A stretch of 64,000 nucleotides of DNA from Nocardiopsis kunsanensis DSM 44524 (lineage in GTDB: Bacteria; Actinomycetota; Actinomycetes; Streptosporangiales; Streptosporangiaceae), in NCBI RefSeq assembly GCF_000340965.1, contig NZ_ANAY01000001.1, positions 62,001 to 126,000 on the forward strand, in the 5' to 3' direction. A program made the translations under genes and the position numbers. The notes beneath the pieces were generated by a model. That model did not search any database and had not been told where the DNA came from. It was given only the letters and a program-made list of their open reading frames with translations. Below, one piece after another: positions 16,658 to 25,119 of the stretch (its first letter is position 1; every line of letters starts with the position of its first letter).

Positions 16658-17722
16658 TCAGATGCGGCGCAGGAGCTCGGCCTTCTTCGCGCTGAACTCC
16701 TCCTCGGACAGCAGGCCCTTGTCCCGGAGTCCGCCGAGGCGCTCGATCTGGGCGTAGACCCAATCGGTGTCGTGCCCGGTGCCGTCCGTGTGGGCCCGTT
16801 CCCCCGCAGGCTCCCGTTCCCCTTTCTCCTTTTTCTCCTTCCCTCCCGCGCGTCCGGGGCGGTTGAGGGCCGAGCGCGGACCGACCAGCGCCTCGACCGT
16901 GTTCTGGGCGGCCTCGCGCCACCAGTTCGGGTCCTTGAGCCCCGCCCGGTCGCGGGGGTCGGTGTCCGGGGCCCCGTCCGGGCCCGTGCGGGCGCGTGAG
17001 GCCGCACCGCGGGCCCACAGGTGAGCCATGATGGTGGCTGCCATGAGAAAGATCCGGTACGGGCCCTCGTCGTCCTCGTTCGCGCGCAGGATGTTGGGGT
17101 CGTTCTTGGGTTGGGCCGCGGCCCCCGCGGCGCTCCTGGCGGTGACCACCCGCAGGAAGGTCCATCCCCAGTCGTCCACCGGGACGGTCTCGACACCGGT
17201 GATCTCGGAGAACGTGTACTCGCGGCGCTGTTTCCTGCGTTTGTACGAGCTCGCGCCCGACCCGGACCACAGCAGGCGCAGACCGTCGGAGTCCAGTACG
17301 GCCGATCCCTCGGACGTGCTGATGTGCAGGGGCAGGTCGGGGGTCAGGCGTGCGGGCAGGTACGGGTCCTGTGGCCCCTGGGCCTGCTCGGCGGCGAAGC
17401 GCACCTGGTCGGCGAGGTACTCGGCGACCAGTTCGGTGCGGGCCGGTCCGGTGAGGCGGAAGGGTTGGAGTTTGGGGTCGAGTTGGGATCCCACGGCCAG
17501 GTAAGGGTCGGTGCGCTCCCGGAGGCGCAGGGAGAGTACCCAGCCCTTCTTCCGTCCGGCCTTGGGCTCGAACTCGACCGCTTCCACCGCCGCCACTGGG
17601 ACGGTCAGGGACCCCAACTGTTTGAGCAGCGGGCTCCTGAACCAGCCCTTGGTCTCGTACCGGATCCCGAGCGCCTCGCCGTCGAAGTTCCAGACGGCCT
17701 CGTTCCCGTGCAGGTCGTCCAT
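16658..17722 (-). CDS. DUF4429 protein with C-terminal SHOCT domain
   Basis: Two repeated beta-rich segments (about residues 10-125 and 150-245; openings VWNFDGEALGIRYETKGW and LDSDGLRLLWSG) match the DUF4429 arrangement common in streptomycetes. The last ~30 residues, beginning QIERLGGLRDKGLLSEEEF, are a SHOCT motif, a short helical hairpin often found at protein C-termini in oligomerising proteins. A Lys/Glu-rich linker precedes it. There is no signal peptide or membrane segment. ATG 17722 has AAAGGG just upstream; an in-frame GTG lies six bases earlier. Function unknown. It stands alone between two terminators. Confidence 0.85.
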   Translation of the reverse strand: MDDLHGNEAVWNFDGEALGIRYETKGWFRSPLLKQLGSLTVPVAAVEAVEFEPKAGRKKGWVLSLRLRERTDPYLAVGSQLDPKLQPFRLTGPARTELVAEYLADQVRFAAEQAQGPQDPYLPARLTPDLPLHISTSEGSAVLDSDGLRLLWSGSGASSYKRRKQRREYTFSEITGVETVPVDDWGWTFLRVVTARSAAGAAAQPKNDPNILRANEDDEGPYRIFLMAATIMAHLWARGAASRARTGPDGAPDTDPRDRAGLKDPNWWREAAQNTVEALVGPRSALNRPGRAGGKEKKEKGEREPAGERAHTDGTGHDTDWVYAQIERLGGLRDKGLLSEEEFSAKKAELLRRI

Positions 17723-17803
17723 TCCCACCCTTTCCGTGCTTCACCCTCTGCTTAACAGAACAACGGGCGTAGTGGCAGGGCACGGGGGCGAAAGTCCGGT
17801 TCC

Positions 17804-17839
17804 GGCCTGAGCCGGGCCGCCGACGGCCCGGCTCAGGCC
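17804..17839. terminator. Strong hairpin overlapping the stop codon of the GT2 gene
   Basis: A perfect 15-bp stem (17804-17818 with 17825-17839) encloses a GCCGAC loop. The distal arm covers the last codons and the stop of the minus-strand glycosyltransferase gene, so the terminator is partly inside the coding sequence. Confidence 0.75.
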
Positions 17840-18828
17840 CGGGCGGCCCTTGCGGTGCGCGAGTCCGCTCCCAGGCTCGGCGGGCTCGTGATGAAGCCGA
17901 CACCCCACGACATGTGCATGGTGGCCAACGCCAGCGGGATCATCGGCCGGGAAGCGGCCGGGAGCCCCCGGCCCAGCGGCAGGGTCGCCGCGGTGACCAG
18001 GGCTGCGTAGGCGGCGGGGACCAGCCACAACGGCCACCACAGGAACCCGCCGACCAGACCTGCCAGGTTGCCGGCCACGGCCACCGGAGGGGCCAGGTAA
18101 CGCATGTTGATGGTGCCCTTGTGCTGGCGGGCGACCACGCGCCGCCAGCGCCCGTAGTGGAAGTACTGCTTGGCGAGCAGACGCACGGTGCGGCGGGGAC
18201 GGTACGTCACGCGCATGCGCGGCTGGAACCAGACCGTGCCGCCGGTCTGCCGGATGCGGTGGTTCATCTCCCAGTCCTGGGCACGGAGGAACGCCTCGTC
18301 GTAACCCTCCACACGTTCCAGGGCCGACCGTCGGAACACACCCAGGTAGACGGTGTCGGCGGGCCCGCCCTCGCCCCCGGTGTGGAAGCGGGCGTTGCCG
18401 ACCCCGATCCTGGAGGTCATCGCGGCCGCCACGGCCTTTTCCCAGGGGGTGACGCCCTCGGCCGCCATGATCCCGCCGACGTTGTCCGCGCCGGTCTCCT
18501 CCAGGGTCTCCACGGCCACCCTCAGGTAGTCGGAGGGCATCATCGCGTGCCCGTCGATGCGGGCCACGATCTCGTGGGAGGAGGCGCCGATGGCTGCGTT
18601 GAGCGCGGAGGGGGTCTTGCCGGAGGGGTTCTCCACGACCGTGATGCGCGGGTCGGCGTCGGCGAGACCGTCGGCGACCTCGCGGGTGCGGTCCTGCGAG
18701 GGCCCGACCGCGAGTGCGATCTCCAGCTCGCCGGGGTAGTCCTGTTCCAGGACGTGCTCCACCGCCGTGGCGAGGTGGTGCTCTTCGTTGAGAACGGGCA
18801 TGACGACGGAGACGGAAGGCCAGGACAC
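17833..18828 (-). CDS. Glycosyltransferase family 2, ExoA-like membrane-associated
   Basis: The 331-residue protein opens with SVSVVMPVLNEEHHLATAVE. It carries the metal-binding ARIDGHAMM (DxD-like DGH), and FLRAQDWEMNHRIRQTGG corresponds to the acceptor ED/QxxRW-type region, here with YFHYGRWRR. Two or three hydrophobic helices near residues 240-305 anchor it in the membrane. This matches GT2 enzymes of the ExoA/succinoglycan-like group. It transcribes away from the LCP gene across a 274-base divergent region. The acceptor is unknown; a wall polysaccharide is likely by context. Confidence 0.88.
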   Translation of the reverse strand: MSWPSVSVVMPVLNEEHHLATAVEHVLEQDYPGELEIALAVGPSQDRTREVADGLADADPRITVVENPSGKTPSALNAAIGASSHEIVARIDGHAMMPSDYLRVAVETLEETGADNVGGIMAAEGVTPWEKAVAAAMTSRIGVGNARFHTGGEGGPADTVYLGVFRRSALERVEGYDEAFLRAQDWEMNHRIRQTGGTVWFQPRMRVTYRPRRTVRLLAKQYFHYGRWRRVVARQHKGTINMRYLAPPVAVAGNLAGLVGGFLWWPLWLVPAAYAALVTAATLPLGRGLPAASRPMIPLALATMHMSWGVGFITSPPSLGADSRTARAARA

Positions 18829-19102
18829 AGGTATTTCCCAGGATCAAGACGTGTCGGGACGCCCCAACGGTACTGCACGCACGAAGTCGGACAGCACGGG
18901 ACGGAGAGGTGCCGGAAGTACCCTGCGGTCCCCGCGGAACACGCCGCACGCGGAATCCGGCGCCCACCGAACCGTCACGCGCTGGTGTACGTCCTACCAA
19001 AGGGAGTACAACACGCCGAGCGTTGACATCCCGCGCCTTTCGGCGGATCGGGTGACAACCTTGGGAGAAGCACACCGTTGACTGGGTTGGGACGGGAAGT
19101 CG

Positions 19103-20617
19103 ATGAGCGACGACAACGCCGGACACCAGGGATCGGCGGGCGAGTTCCGGCGCGAGCGGTCACAACCCCTGCCCCCGCACGAGCGGCGTTCCCCCCGTAG
19201 CGGGCGTCTTGTCGTCCCCTCGGCCGCCGTGCGCCGCCGCCGCACCACGCTCGTGCTCATGAGCGCTCTGTCGGTACTGGTGCTGCTGGCCTCCGGTATC
19301 TCCTGGGGAGCCACCGCATGGGTCTCGGGCAACATCAACCGCTCCGACGTGTTCGGCGGCCTCGCCGAGGGCGAGCGGCCCGAGAACGAGACGGGTGCGC
19401 TGACGTTCATGGTCATCGGTTCCGACGGCCGCGAGGGGATGAGCAGCGAGGACCAGGACGCCCTCAGCGTGGGTTCCACCCCCGGCGAGCGTTCCGACGC
19501 GATCATGCTCGTGCACCTCAACCACGAACGCGACCGCGTCACCGTCGTGGGTGTGCCCCGCGACCTGTGGGTGGACATCCCCGGCGAGGGCGAGGACAAG
19601 ATCAACGCCGCATACGCCCACGGCGGACCGCAGAAGTCCGTGCAGACCATGGAGGAGTTGACGGGGGTGCGCATCGACCACTACGTCGAGGTGGACTTCA
19701 CCGGGTTCGTGGACGTGGTCGACGCCCTCGGCGGGGTGGAGGTGTGCCTGGAGGAGTCGATCGAGGACCCCAAGGCCCAGCTCGACCTCGCGGCCGGGAC
19801 CCATGAGGTGGACGGCGCCGAAGCGTTGGCCTTCGCACGCACACGCGCCACCCCCCGCGGCGACCTGGACCGGATCGAGCGCCAGCAGCAGGTGGTCGCG
19901 GCGATGATGGACCGGGCGTTGCGCACCGACACCCTCTCCGACCCGACCAAGCTCACCTCGTTCCTGGAGAGTTCCCTGTCGTCCCTGACCGTGGACCAGA
20001 GCCTGGACACCGCCGCCCTCAACGAGCTGGGCCACCAGATGCGCGGCCTGGACCTGTCCGCCGTGGACTTCGCACAGGTGCCCATCGCCGACATGGAGCA
20101 CTGGACCGACCGCGGTGACGTCGCGGTGCTGTGGGACGAGCCGGCCGCCCGCGACCTGTTCGCCGACATCCGGGCCGACCGCCCCATCGACGGCGGGGAG
20201 GAAGCCGAGGCAGAAGGGGGCGACGGCCCGGGCCCGTCGGACGTGCCGGTACGGGTCTTCAACGGGACCGCGAGCCCCGGGGCCGGCTCCGAGCTGGACG
20301 ACCAGCTGTCCGAGGCCGGGTTCGAGCTGACCGACCGGGCCGAGAACTGGACCAGCCGGGACCTGGCCGGCACCCAGGTGCGCCACGGCCCCGGGATGGC
20401 CGAGGAGGCCGCCTACGTGTCCGGGATGATCCCCGATTCTGAAGCCGTCGAGGACGACACCCTGGACGGCGAAGTCCAGGTCGTGATCGGATTCGACTAC
20501 ACCACTTTCGACGCCCCGGGGACCGAGGCCGAGGAGGGGTCGGAGGGGTCCCCTTCCGGGTCGCCGGACGCCGGCTCCCCCGCCACCTCGACCGCCGAGG
20601 ACAACATCTGCTCGTAG
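19103..20617 (+). CDS. LytR-CpsA-Psr (LCP) family glycopolymer ligase with LytR_C domain
   Basis: A cytoplasmic Arg-rich tail (1-48) is followed by one membrane helix (about 49-72) and the extracellular LCP domain. Within it, FMVIGSDGREGM, RSDAIMLVHLN with VGVPRDLWVDIPG, and the Arg/Asp region LAFARTRATPRGDLDR hold the polyprenyl-pyrophosphate-binding residues. The C-terminal ~100 residues (from VPVRVFNGTASPGAG) are a LytR_C domain, followed by a Ser/Pro/Glu tail. LCP enzymes attach undecaprenyl-linked teichoic acids or polysaccharides to peptidoglycan, or arabinogalactan in mycobacteria, and this fits the surrounding polymer genes. The start ATG has GGGACGGGA upstream. A perfect TTGACA at 19023-19028 may be the -35 box, but the matching -10 is poor. 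Confidence 0.93.
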   Translation: MSDDNAGHQGSAGEFRRERSQPLPPHERRSPRSGRLVVPSAAVRRRRTTLVLMSALSVLVLLASGISWGATAWVSGNINRSDVFGGLAEGERPENETGALTFMVIGSDGREGMSSEDQDALSVGSTPGERSDAIMLVHLNHERDRVTVVGVPRDLWVDIPGEGEDKINAAYAHGGPQKSVQTMEELTGVRIDHYVEVDFTGFVDVVDALGGVEVCLEESIEDPKAQLDLAAGTHEVDGAEALAFARTRATPRGDLDRIERQQQVVAAMMDRALRTDTLSDPTKLTSFLESSLSSLTVDQSLDTAALNELGHQMRGLDLSAVDFAQVPIADMEHWTDRGDVAVLWDEPAARDLFADIRADRPIDGGEEAEAEGGDGPGPSDVPVRVFNGTASPGAGSELDDQLSEAGFELTDRAENWTSRDLAGTQVRHGPGMAEEAAYVSGMIPDSEAVEDDTLDGEVQVVIGFDYTTFDAPGTEAEEGSEGSPSGSPDAGSPATSTAEDNICS

Positions 20618-20628
20618 GAAGGTTTCCC

Positions 20629-21288
20629 GTGCTCCGCCATCTGGCCGGCTTCTTCATCGGCGCCGCTCTGGCCCCGTTCCTGTGGGCCGCGCTCTCCTGG
20701 TCGGCCGGGAACCTGCCGGAGTTGTTCGAGGGACAGGTCTCCCTCACCACGGTCTCCGCGGCCGTCCTCTCGGGGGTGGTCGGCGCAGTCGGCGCCGGGC
20801 TGGTCGCCACACGTGTCTCCCCGTTGATCGCGGCCACCGGCGGCCTGCTGCTGACCGCGGTCGCCCTGTGGCCGGCGGTGGCGCCGCAGACGATGGGGAC
20901 GGCGCTGAGCTGGCTCAACTCGGAGAGTTTCCTGTACCCGTCCGGTCCCGGCCTGACGGTCGCCCTGCCGCTGGGGGTCCTGCTGTTCGGGTCGGCGCTG
21001 ACGCCCGTGCGTTGGCGCGCTCCTCACGGGGGCTCCGCCCGGACGGGCCGGGACGGCTACCGTGCGGCCCCGTCGGAGGAGACGGTCCCCGACGGGCACG
21101 GCCCGTCCGGGGACACACTCCCCGATCCGTCGCGGCCCCTTCCGTACGACCCGCCGGCCGGCAGCGGCCTGGCCGGCGACCCCGAAAAGACCACGACCCC
21201 GTTCCGGCGTGGCGAGGACGGCGCTTCCTGGGCCCCGTTGGATGATGACCCGGGACAGAACAGGACCTACGGTGACAACCGGCCTTGA
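20629..21288 (+). CDS. Conserved actinobacterial membrane protein, unknown function
   Basis: This starts 12 bases after the LCP stop, with a GTG start preceded by GGAAGG, so it is probably co-transcribed. The 219 residues hold about four hydrophobic helices (4-22, 38-62, 66-85, 108-125), followed by a ~95-residue hydrophilic, Pro/Gly/Asp-rich cytoplasmic or exposed tail. I recognise no domain. Its position directly after an LCP ligase suggests a helper role in wall-polymer attachment, but nothing in the sequence proves it. Confidence 0.75.
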   Translation: MLRHLAGFFIGAALAPFLWAALSWSAGNLPELFEGQVSLTTVSAAVLSGVVGAVGAGLVATRVSPLIAATGGLLLTAVALWPAVAPQTMGTALSWLNSESFLYPSGPGLTVALPLGVLLFGSALTPVRWRAPHGGSARTGRDGYRAAPSEETVPDGHGPSGDTLPDPSRPLPYDPPAGSGLAGDPEKTTTPFRRGEDGASWAPLDDDPGQNRTYGDNRP

Positions 21289-21521
21289 GGCCCTCCGGTG
21301 GGCCACTGCCCCGCACCCGCCGGTAATCTGAGCGACTGACTGTTCACGCCGTGTTCGGTCACATGCCGTTCTGCGGCGCACAAGGCGAGCCCTTGCCCTG
21401 GTGGGGTCACTCGATCACCCCAGCTGAATGTCCGTTCCACACCTTTCGCATGGGTGTTGGACCGGCCGAACGGGCACAAGAAGCACACGAGCGGGACAGT
21501 AAGGAAGAAGGGACACCACCA

Positions 21522-22853
21522 GTGGTCGAAGCAGAACGTATGCGTGTCTCGGTCATCGGGACCGGATACCTCGGCGCAACCACCGCTGCGTGCCTTGCCG
21601 AGATGGGTTTCGACGTCCTCGGCGTCGACGTCGACGAGGCCAAGGTGGAGATGCTGCGCCGAGGCCGCGTCCCCTTCTTCGAACCCGGCCTGGACGAGCT
21701 GCTCACCGAGAACCTGCCGACCGGCCGGCTGCGTTTCACCACCTCCTTCGCCGAGGTGGCCGAGTTCGCCGACCTGCACCTCATCTGTGTGGGCACCCCG
21801 CAGCTCGACGACTCCGGGGCCGCGGACCTGAGTTACGTCAACTCCGCGGTCGACCGGCTCGCCCCGCACCTGCACCGCCCGACCGTGGTCGTGGGCCGCT
21901 CCACCGTCCCGGTGGGCACCGCCGCGACCCTGGCCGCCCGTATGGCCGCGCTCGCACCGGTCGGGGCCGAGGCCGAGCTCGGCTGGAGCCCGGAGTTCCT
22001 GCGTGAGAGCTTCGGAGTCAAGGACACGCTGCAACCCAACCGCATCGTCATCGGTACCGACTCCCCACGGGTGGAGAAGGCCGTGCGGGCCCTGTGGCAG
22101 CAGCAGATCGACGAGGGCGTGCCCTTCCTCGTGACCGACATGCAGACCGCCGAGCTGGTCAAGGTCTCGGCCAACGCGTTCCTGGCCACGAAGATCTCCT
22201 TCATCAACGCCATGGCGGAGGTCTCCGAGGCCGCCGGCGCCGACGTCATGAAACTGGCCGAGGCGCTCTCCCACGACGACCGCATCGGCGGCAAGTTCCT
22301 GGGTCCGGGTCTGGGTTTCGGCGGCGGGTGCCTGCCCAAGGACATCCGTGCGTTCATGGCGCGGGCCGACGAGCTGGGTGTGGAGCCTGCGCTGTCCTTC
22401 CTGCGCGAGGTCGACGCGATCAACCAGCGCCGCCGTGCGCGCACCATCGACATCGCCCGCCAGCTCATCGGCGGCAACTTCGCCGGGCGCACCGTCACGG
22501 TGCTGGGGGCGGCGTTCAAGCCCAACTCCGACGACATCCGCGACTCGCCCGCGCTGGACGTGGCCTCCACCATCGCATCGCTGGGCGCGCACGTGACCGT
22601 CTACGACCCGCAGGCGATGGACCGGGCACGTGAGGAGCACCCGCAGCTCAACTACGCGCCCAGCATGATGGAGGCCGCCGAGGGCGCCGACGTGGTGCTG
22701 CTGCTCACCGAGTGGACGGAGTTCCGGGAGGCCAACCCCGAGAAGCTGGGCGAGGTGGTCACCCAGCGCAAGATCGTGGACGGCCGCAACGCCCTCGACC
22801 CCACGTACTGGCGGTCCTCCGGTTGGATCTACCGGGCGCTGGGCCGCCAGTAA
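21522..22853 (+). CDS. UDP-glucose 6-dehydrogenase
   Basis: The 443-residue protein starts with RVSVIGTGYLGATTAACLAE, an NAD-binding motif. It has STVPVGTAATL and WSPEFLRES in the middle, the catalytic Cys in GPGLGFGGGCLPKDIRAF, and a C-terminal NDP-sugar domain with VLGAAFKPNSDDIRDSPA. GGGCLPKD marks the UDP-glucose dehydrogenase branch, unlike the CIPIDP enzyme at 3852. It makes UDP-glucuronate from UDP-glucose with two NAD. GTG 21522 follows AAGGG with nine bases between; the frame runs back to 21351 without support. It is the second uronate-forming dehydrogenase in the window, so the surface polymer may contain glucuronate as well. Confidence 0.93.
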   Translation: MVEAERMRVSVIGTGYLGATTAACLAEMGFDVLGVDVDEAKVEMLRRGRVPFFEPGLDELLTENLPTGRLRFTTSFAEVAEFADLHLICVGTPQLDDSGAADLSYVNSAVDRLAPHLHRPTVVVGRSTVPVGTAATLAARMAALAPVGAEAELGWSPEFLRESFGVKDTLQPNRIVIGTDSPRVEKAVRALWQQQIDEGVPFLVTDMQTAELVKVSANAFLATKISFINAMAEVSEAAGADVMKLAEALSHDDRIGGKFLGPGLGFGGGCLPKDIRAFMARADELGVEPALSFLREVDAINQRRRARTIDIARQLIGGNFAGRTVTVLGAAFKPNSDDIRDSPALDVASTIASLGAHVTVYDPQAMDRAREEHPQLNYAPSMMEAAEGADVVLLLTEWTEFREANPEKLGEVVTQRKIVDGRNALDPTYWRSSGWIYRALGRQ

Positions 22854-22871
22854 CCACGGACCGCCGGCCAG

Positions 22872-22909
22872 GGGCGGGCTCCAGCGGCCTCCGCGGTCGG
22901 AGCCCGTCC
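22872..22909. terminator. Possible terminator between convergent genes
   Basis: GGGCGGGCTCC (22872-22882) pairs with GGAGCCCGTCC (22899-22909) with one mismatch, around a 16-base GC-rich loop. It lies just after the UDP-glucose dehydrogenase stop. Confidence 0.55.
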
Positions 22910-22920
22910 TCCGTGTGTCC

Positions 22921-24462
22921 TCACACGGGGGGCGGCCCGGCCACAGCCGGTTCCCGGCCCGTTCCCGCGTGGATTCGGCGCAGTGACGCGGCGGCGACGA
23001 GGGCGACCAACAGCAGGGTGCCGGCGCCGGTCGCCGCGGCGGCGGACATGCCCGAGGTGTAGGCGTCGAAGGCGGTGGCCAGCAGGGAAGCGGCCTCCTC
23101 GGGCGGCAGGTGCGCGGCCGTGGACGAGGCTCCGGCGACGTTCTCGGTGGCGGCCCGGCCCGCTCCGGGTACGGCGCCGGCCATGGTGTCCCGGTAGACG
23201 GAGGCCGCGACGGTCCCCAGTGTGGCGATGCCCAGGGCCCCGCCCAGCTCGGTGCTGGTCTCGGAGACCCCTGCCGCGGCGCCGGCGCGCTCGGGGGGAG
23301 CGGTGGCCAGGATCAGGGTGTTGGCGAGGGTGGCCACGAGCCCGATGCCCAGGGTCAGGACGGTGTAGCCGCCGATGAAGACCGCGATGTGGGTGTCGGT
23401 ACCGACCGCGGCCACACTCCCGAAACCGGCCGCTCCCACCGACAGTCCCCCCGGCATGAGGACCGCGGGGCGTATCCGTGCGGCGAGGATCCCCGCGAGG
23501 GTGGCCCCGGTGACGGTCCCGAACACGGTGGGCAGCGTGTACAGAGCAGCGGAGAGCGGGCTCGCCCCGTGCACGACCTGCAAGAACGTGAAGGTGAGCA
23601 GGCCGAGCCCGGAGGCGGCGAAGGACACCGCGGTGTTGCCGAGGACCGAGGCGCTGAAGGCCGGCCTGGTGAACAGCGAGAGGTCCACGAGCGGGTTCCG
23701 GGCACGGCGCTGGCGCAGGAGGAACAGGGTCAGGGCCGCGGCACCGACCGCGAGTGCCACCGCGCCGGCCCCGTCCGGGCCGTGTTCGACGAAACGCTTG
23801 GCCGCCTGCACCAGGGCGATGACGGCCACGAGGGAGGCCACAGCACCGGTCAGGTCGAAGGCGTCCCGGCCGGCGCTCCGGTACTCCGGCAGCAGGAAAG
23901 GGCCCGCTGCCAGGAGCAGGGCCATGACCGGCAGGTTGATGAGGAAGACCGAGCCCCACCAGAAGAACTCCAGGAGGGCTCCGCCGATGACGGGCCCGAC
24001 GACCGCGCCGCCCGCGAAGGCGGCGGTCCACATACCTACGGCGGTGCGGCGCCGGCCCGGGTCGGTGAACATCACTCGGAGCAGGGAGAGCGTGGACGGC
24101 GCCAGGGTCGCGGCGCCGGCGCCGAGCAGGACACGGCCGGCGATGAAGAGCTGCGGGGTGGGCACCGCCGCGAGCAGGGCCGAAGCGGCACCGAAGGCGA
24201 GGGCGCCCGCGAGGAGCAGGCGTCGGCGGCCGATCCGGTCGCCGAGCGCGCCCATGGGGATGAGCAGTCCTGCGAGGACGAAGCCGTAGACGTCCATCAT
24301 CCACAGCCATTGGGTGGCGGTCGGGTCGAGGTCCTCGACGACGACGGGTGCGGCGACGAAGAGGACCGAGATGTCCATGGAGACGAGCAGGGCCGGCAGG
24401 AGCAGGAGCAGAGCACCGAGCCGACTACGGGGACCGGTGCGTTCCCGGTGAGGCGTGTCCAT
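22921..24462 (-). CDS. MFS drug exporter, DHA2 (14-helix) family
   Basis: At 513 residues with about 14 hydrophobic helices, it has motif A in MGALGDRIGRRRLLLAG, an early membrane Asp in LLVSMDISVLFVAAP, and motif C-like GPVIGGALLEFFWW. This fits QacA/SmvA-type proton-driven multidrug exporters. ATG 24462 follows a -10 box (TACGAT) by seven bases, so the transcript is probably leaderless; the much longer open frame to 25083 only reads antisense to the regulator. It is divergent from a TetR repressor and shares operators with it. The substrate is unknown. Confidence 0.93.
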   Translation of the reverse strand: MDTPHRERTGPRSRLGALLLLLPALLVSMDISVLFVAAPVVVEDLDPTATQWLWMMDVYGFVLAGLLIPMGALGDRIGRRRLLLAGALAFGAASALLAAVPTPQLFIAGRVLLGAGAATLAPSTLSLLRVMFTDPGRRRTAVGMWTAAFAGGAVVGPVIGGALLEFFWWGSVFLINLPVMALLLAAGPFLLPEYRSAGRDAFDLTGAVASLVAVIALVQAAKRFVEHGPDGAGAVALAVGAAALTLFLLRQRRARNPLVDLSLFTRPAFSASVLGNTAVSFAASGLGLLTFTFLQVVHGASPLSAALYTLPTVFGTVTGATLAGILAARIRPAVLMPGGLSVGAAGFGSVAAVGTDTHIAVFIGGYTVLTLGIGLVATLANTLILATAPPERAGAAAGVSETSTELGGALGIATLGTVAASVYRDTMAGAVPGAGRAATENVAGASSTAAHLPPEEAASLLATAFDAYTSGMSAAAATGAGTLLLVALVAAASLRRIHAGTGREPAVAGPPPV

Positions 24463-24469
24463 GGATTCG

Positions 24470-24498
24470 ATCGTACGTACGTCAAAATCAGCGGTCAA
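24470..24498 (-). promoter_or_regulatory. Promoter of the MFS exporter gene
   Basis: On the minus strand, TTGACC (24498-24493), a 17-base spacer and TACGAT (24475-24470) form a good sigma-70-type promoter. The start codon lies seven bases further, at the predicted transcription start. Confidence 0.7.
24472..24481. promoter_or_regulatory. TetR operator half-site pair 1 (palindrome CGTACGTACG)
   Basis: A perfect 10-bp palindrome overlaps the -10 box of the exporter promoter. It shares the TACGTACGTA-type core with the second operator 29 bases away, so the same repressor dimer type probably binds both. Confidence 0.65.
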
Positions 24499-24500
24499 TA

Positions 24501-24514
24501 TGTACGTACGTACA
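24501..24514. promoter_or_regulatory. TetR operator 2 (palindrome TGTACGTACGTACA)
   Basis: A perfect 14-bp palindrome lies just upstream of the exporter -35 box and over the -35/spacer of the regulator gene's own promoter. Autorepression together with control of the exporter is the simplest reading. Confidence 0.7.
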
Positions 24515-24521
24515 AAGGTGC

Positions 24522-24527
24522 TAGGCT
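24522..24527 (+). promoter_or_regulatory. -10 box of the TetR gene (TAGGCT), leaderless
   Basis: TAGGCT lies seven bases before the ATG at 24535, the same geometry as the exporter promoter. The -35 region (TATGTA at 24499-24504) is weak and overlaps operator 2. Confidence 0.6.
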
Positions 24528-24534
24528 GTCGTCC

Positions 24535-25110
24535 ATGAGCCAACGTGAGGACCTGCTCGCCGGCGCCAAGAAGTGTCTGGTGGAGAAGGGCTACGGGAAG
24601 ACGACCGCACGGGACATCGCCGCTGTCTCCGGTGCGCACCTGGCCTCGATCGGGTACCACTTCGGCTCGAAGGACAAGCTCATGAACACCGCGGTCATCG
24701 AGGCGACCAGCGACTGGGGCGACATCTTCGGGAACGCACTGCAGGCCTCGCGGGCCGAACGGCCGTCCCAGCGCCTGCGTGCCCTGTTCGAGACCCTCTT
24801 CGCGAGCGTGCCCGAGCACCACGACCTCATGGTGGCCGGGGTCCAGGCCTTCGGTCAGGCACAGTTCGACGAGGACATCGCAGCGCCGTTGCTCGAAGGG
24901 CTGCGCGAGGCCCGCAGGGAGATGGCCGCCCTGCTCCTCGACCTCTCCCCCGAGGAGGTCGACGACGCCACCGCCGCCGGCCTGGGCTCGATCCTCTACA
25001 ACCTCGTCACCGGCTACGTGCTGCAATACCTGGTCGAGCCCGACGGGCTCCCCAGCCCCGACCAGGCCGTCGAGGGCCTGCACCGGCTCGTGCAGCCCGG
25101 TCCCGCCTGA
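24535..25110 (+). CDS. TetR/AcrR family transcriptional repressor
   Basis: The 191-residue protein has a typical TetR N-terminal helix-turn-helix (residues 6-50): LVEKGYGKTTARDIAAVSGA followed by HLASIGYHFGSKDKLM, with the recognition helix ending in YHFGSK. The C-terminal ligand-binding domain is helical (60-185) and includes a TetR_C-like segment with GLGSILYNLVTGYVLQYL. It probably represses the divergent MFS exporter and itself through the two TACGTACGTA palindromes, and releases DNA when it binds a ligand exported by the pump. The ligand is unknown. Confidence 0.93.
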   Translation: MSQREDLLAGAKKCLVEKGYGKTTARDIAAVSGAHLASIGYHFGSKDKLMNTAVIEATSDWGDIFGNALQASRAERPSQRLRALFETLFASVPEHHDLMVAGVQAFGQAQFDEDIAAPLLEGLREARREMAALLLDLSPEEVDDATAAGLGSILYNLVTGYVLQYLVEPDGLPSPDQAVEGLHRLVQPGPA

Positions 25111-25119
25111 GGCCGGCCC

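Noticed and set aside
15681-17903. A long minus-strand frame across the cytidylyltransferase, diesterase and DUF4429 genes
   Set aside because: Arg/Pro-rich with no motif; it is antisense or out of frame relative to three real genes.
23110-25110. A 666-codon frame ending in the TetR protein
   Set aside because: The part before 24535 is antisense to the exporter and has no fold; the regulator starts at 24535.
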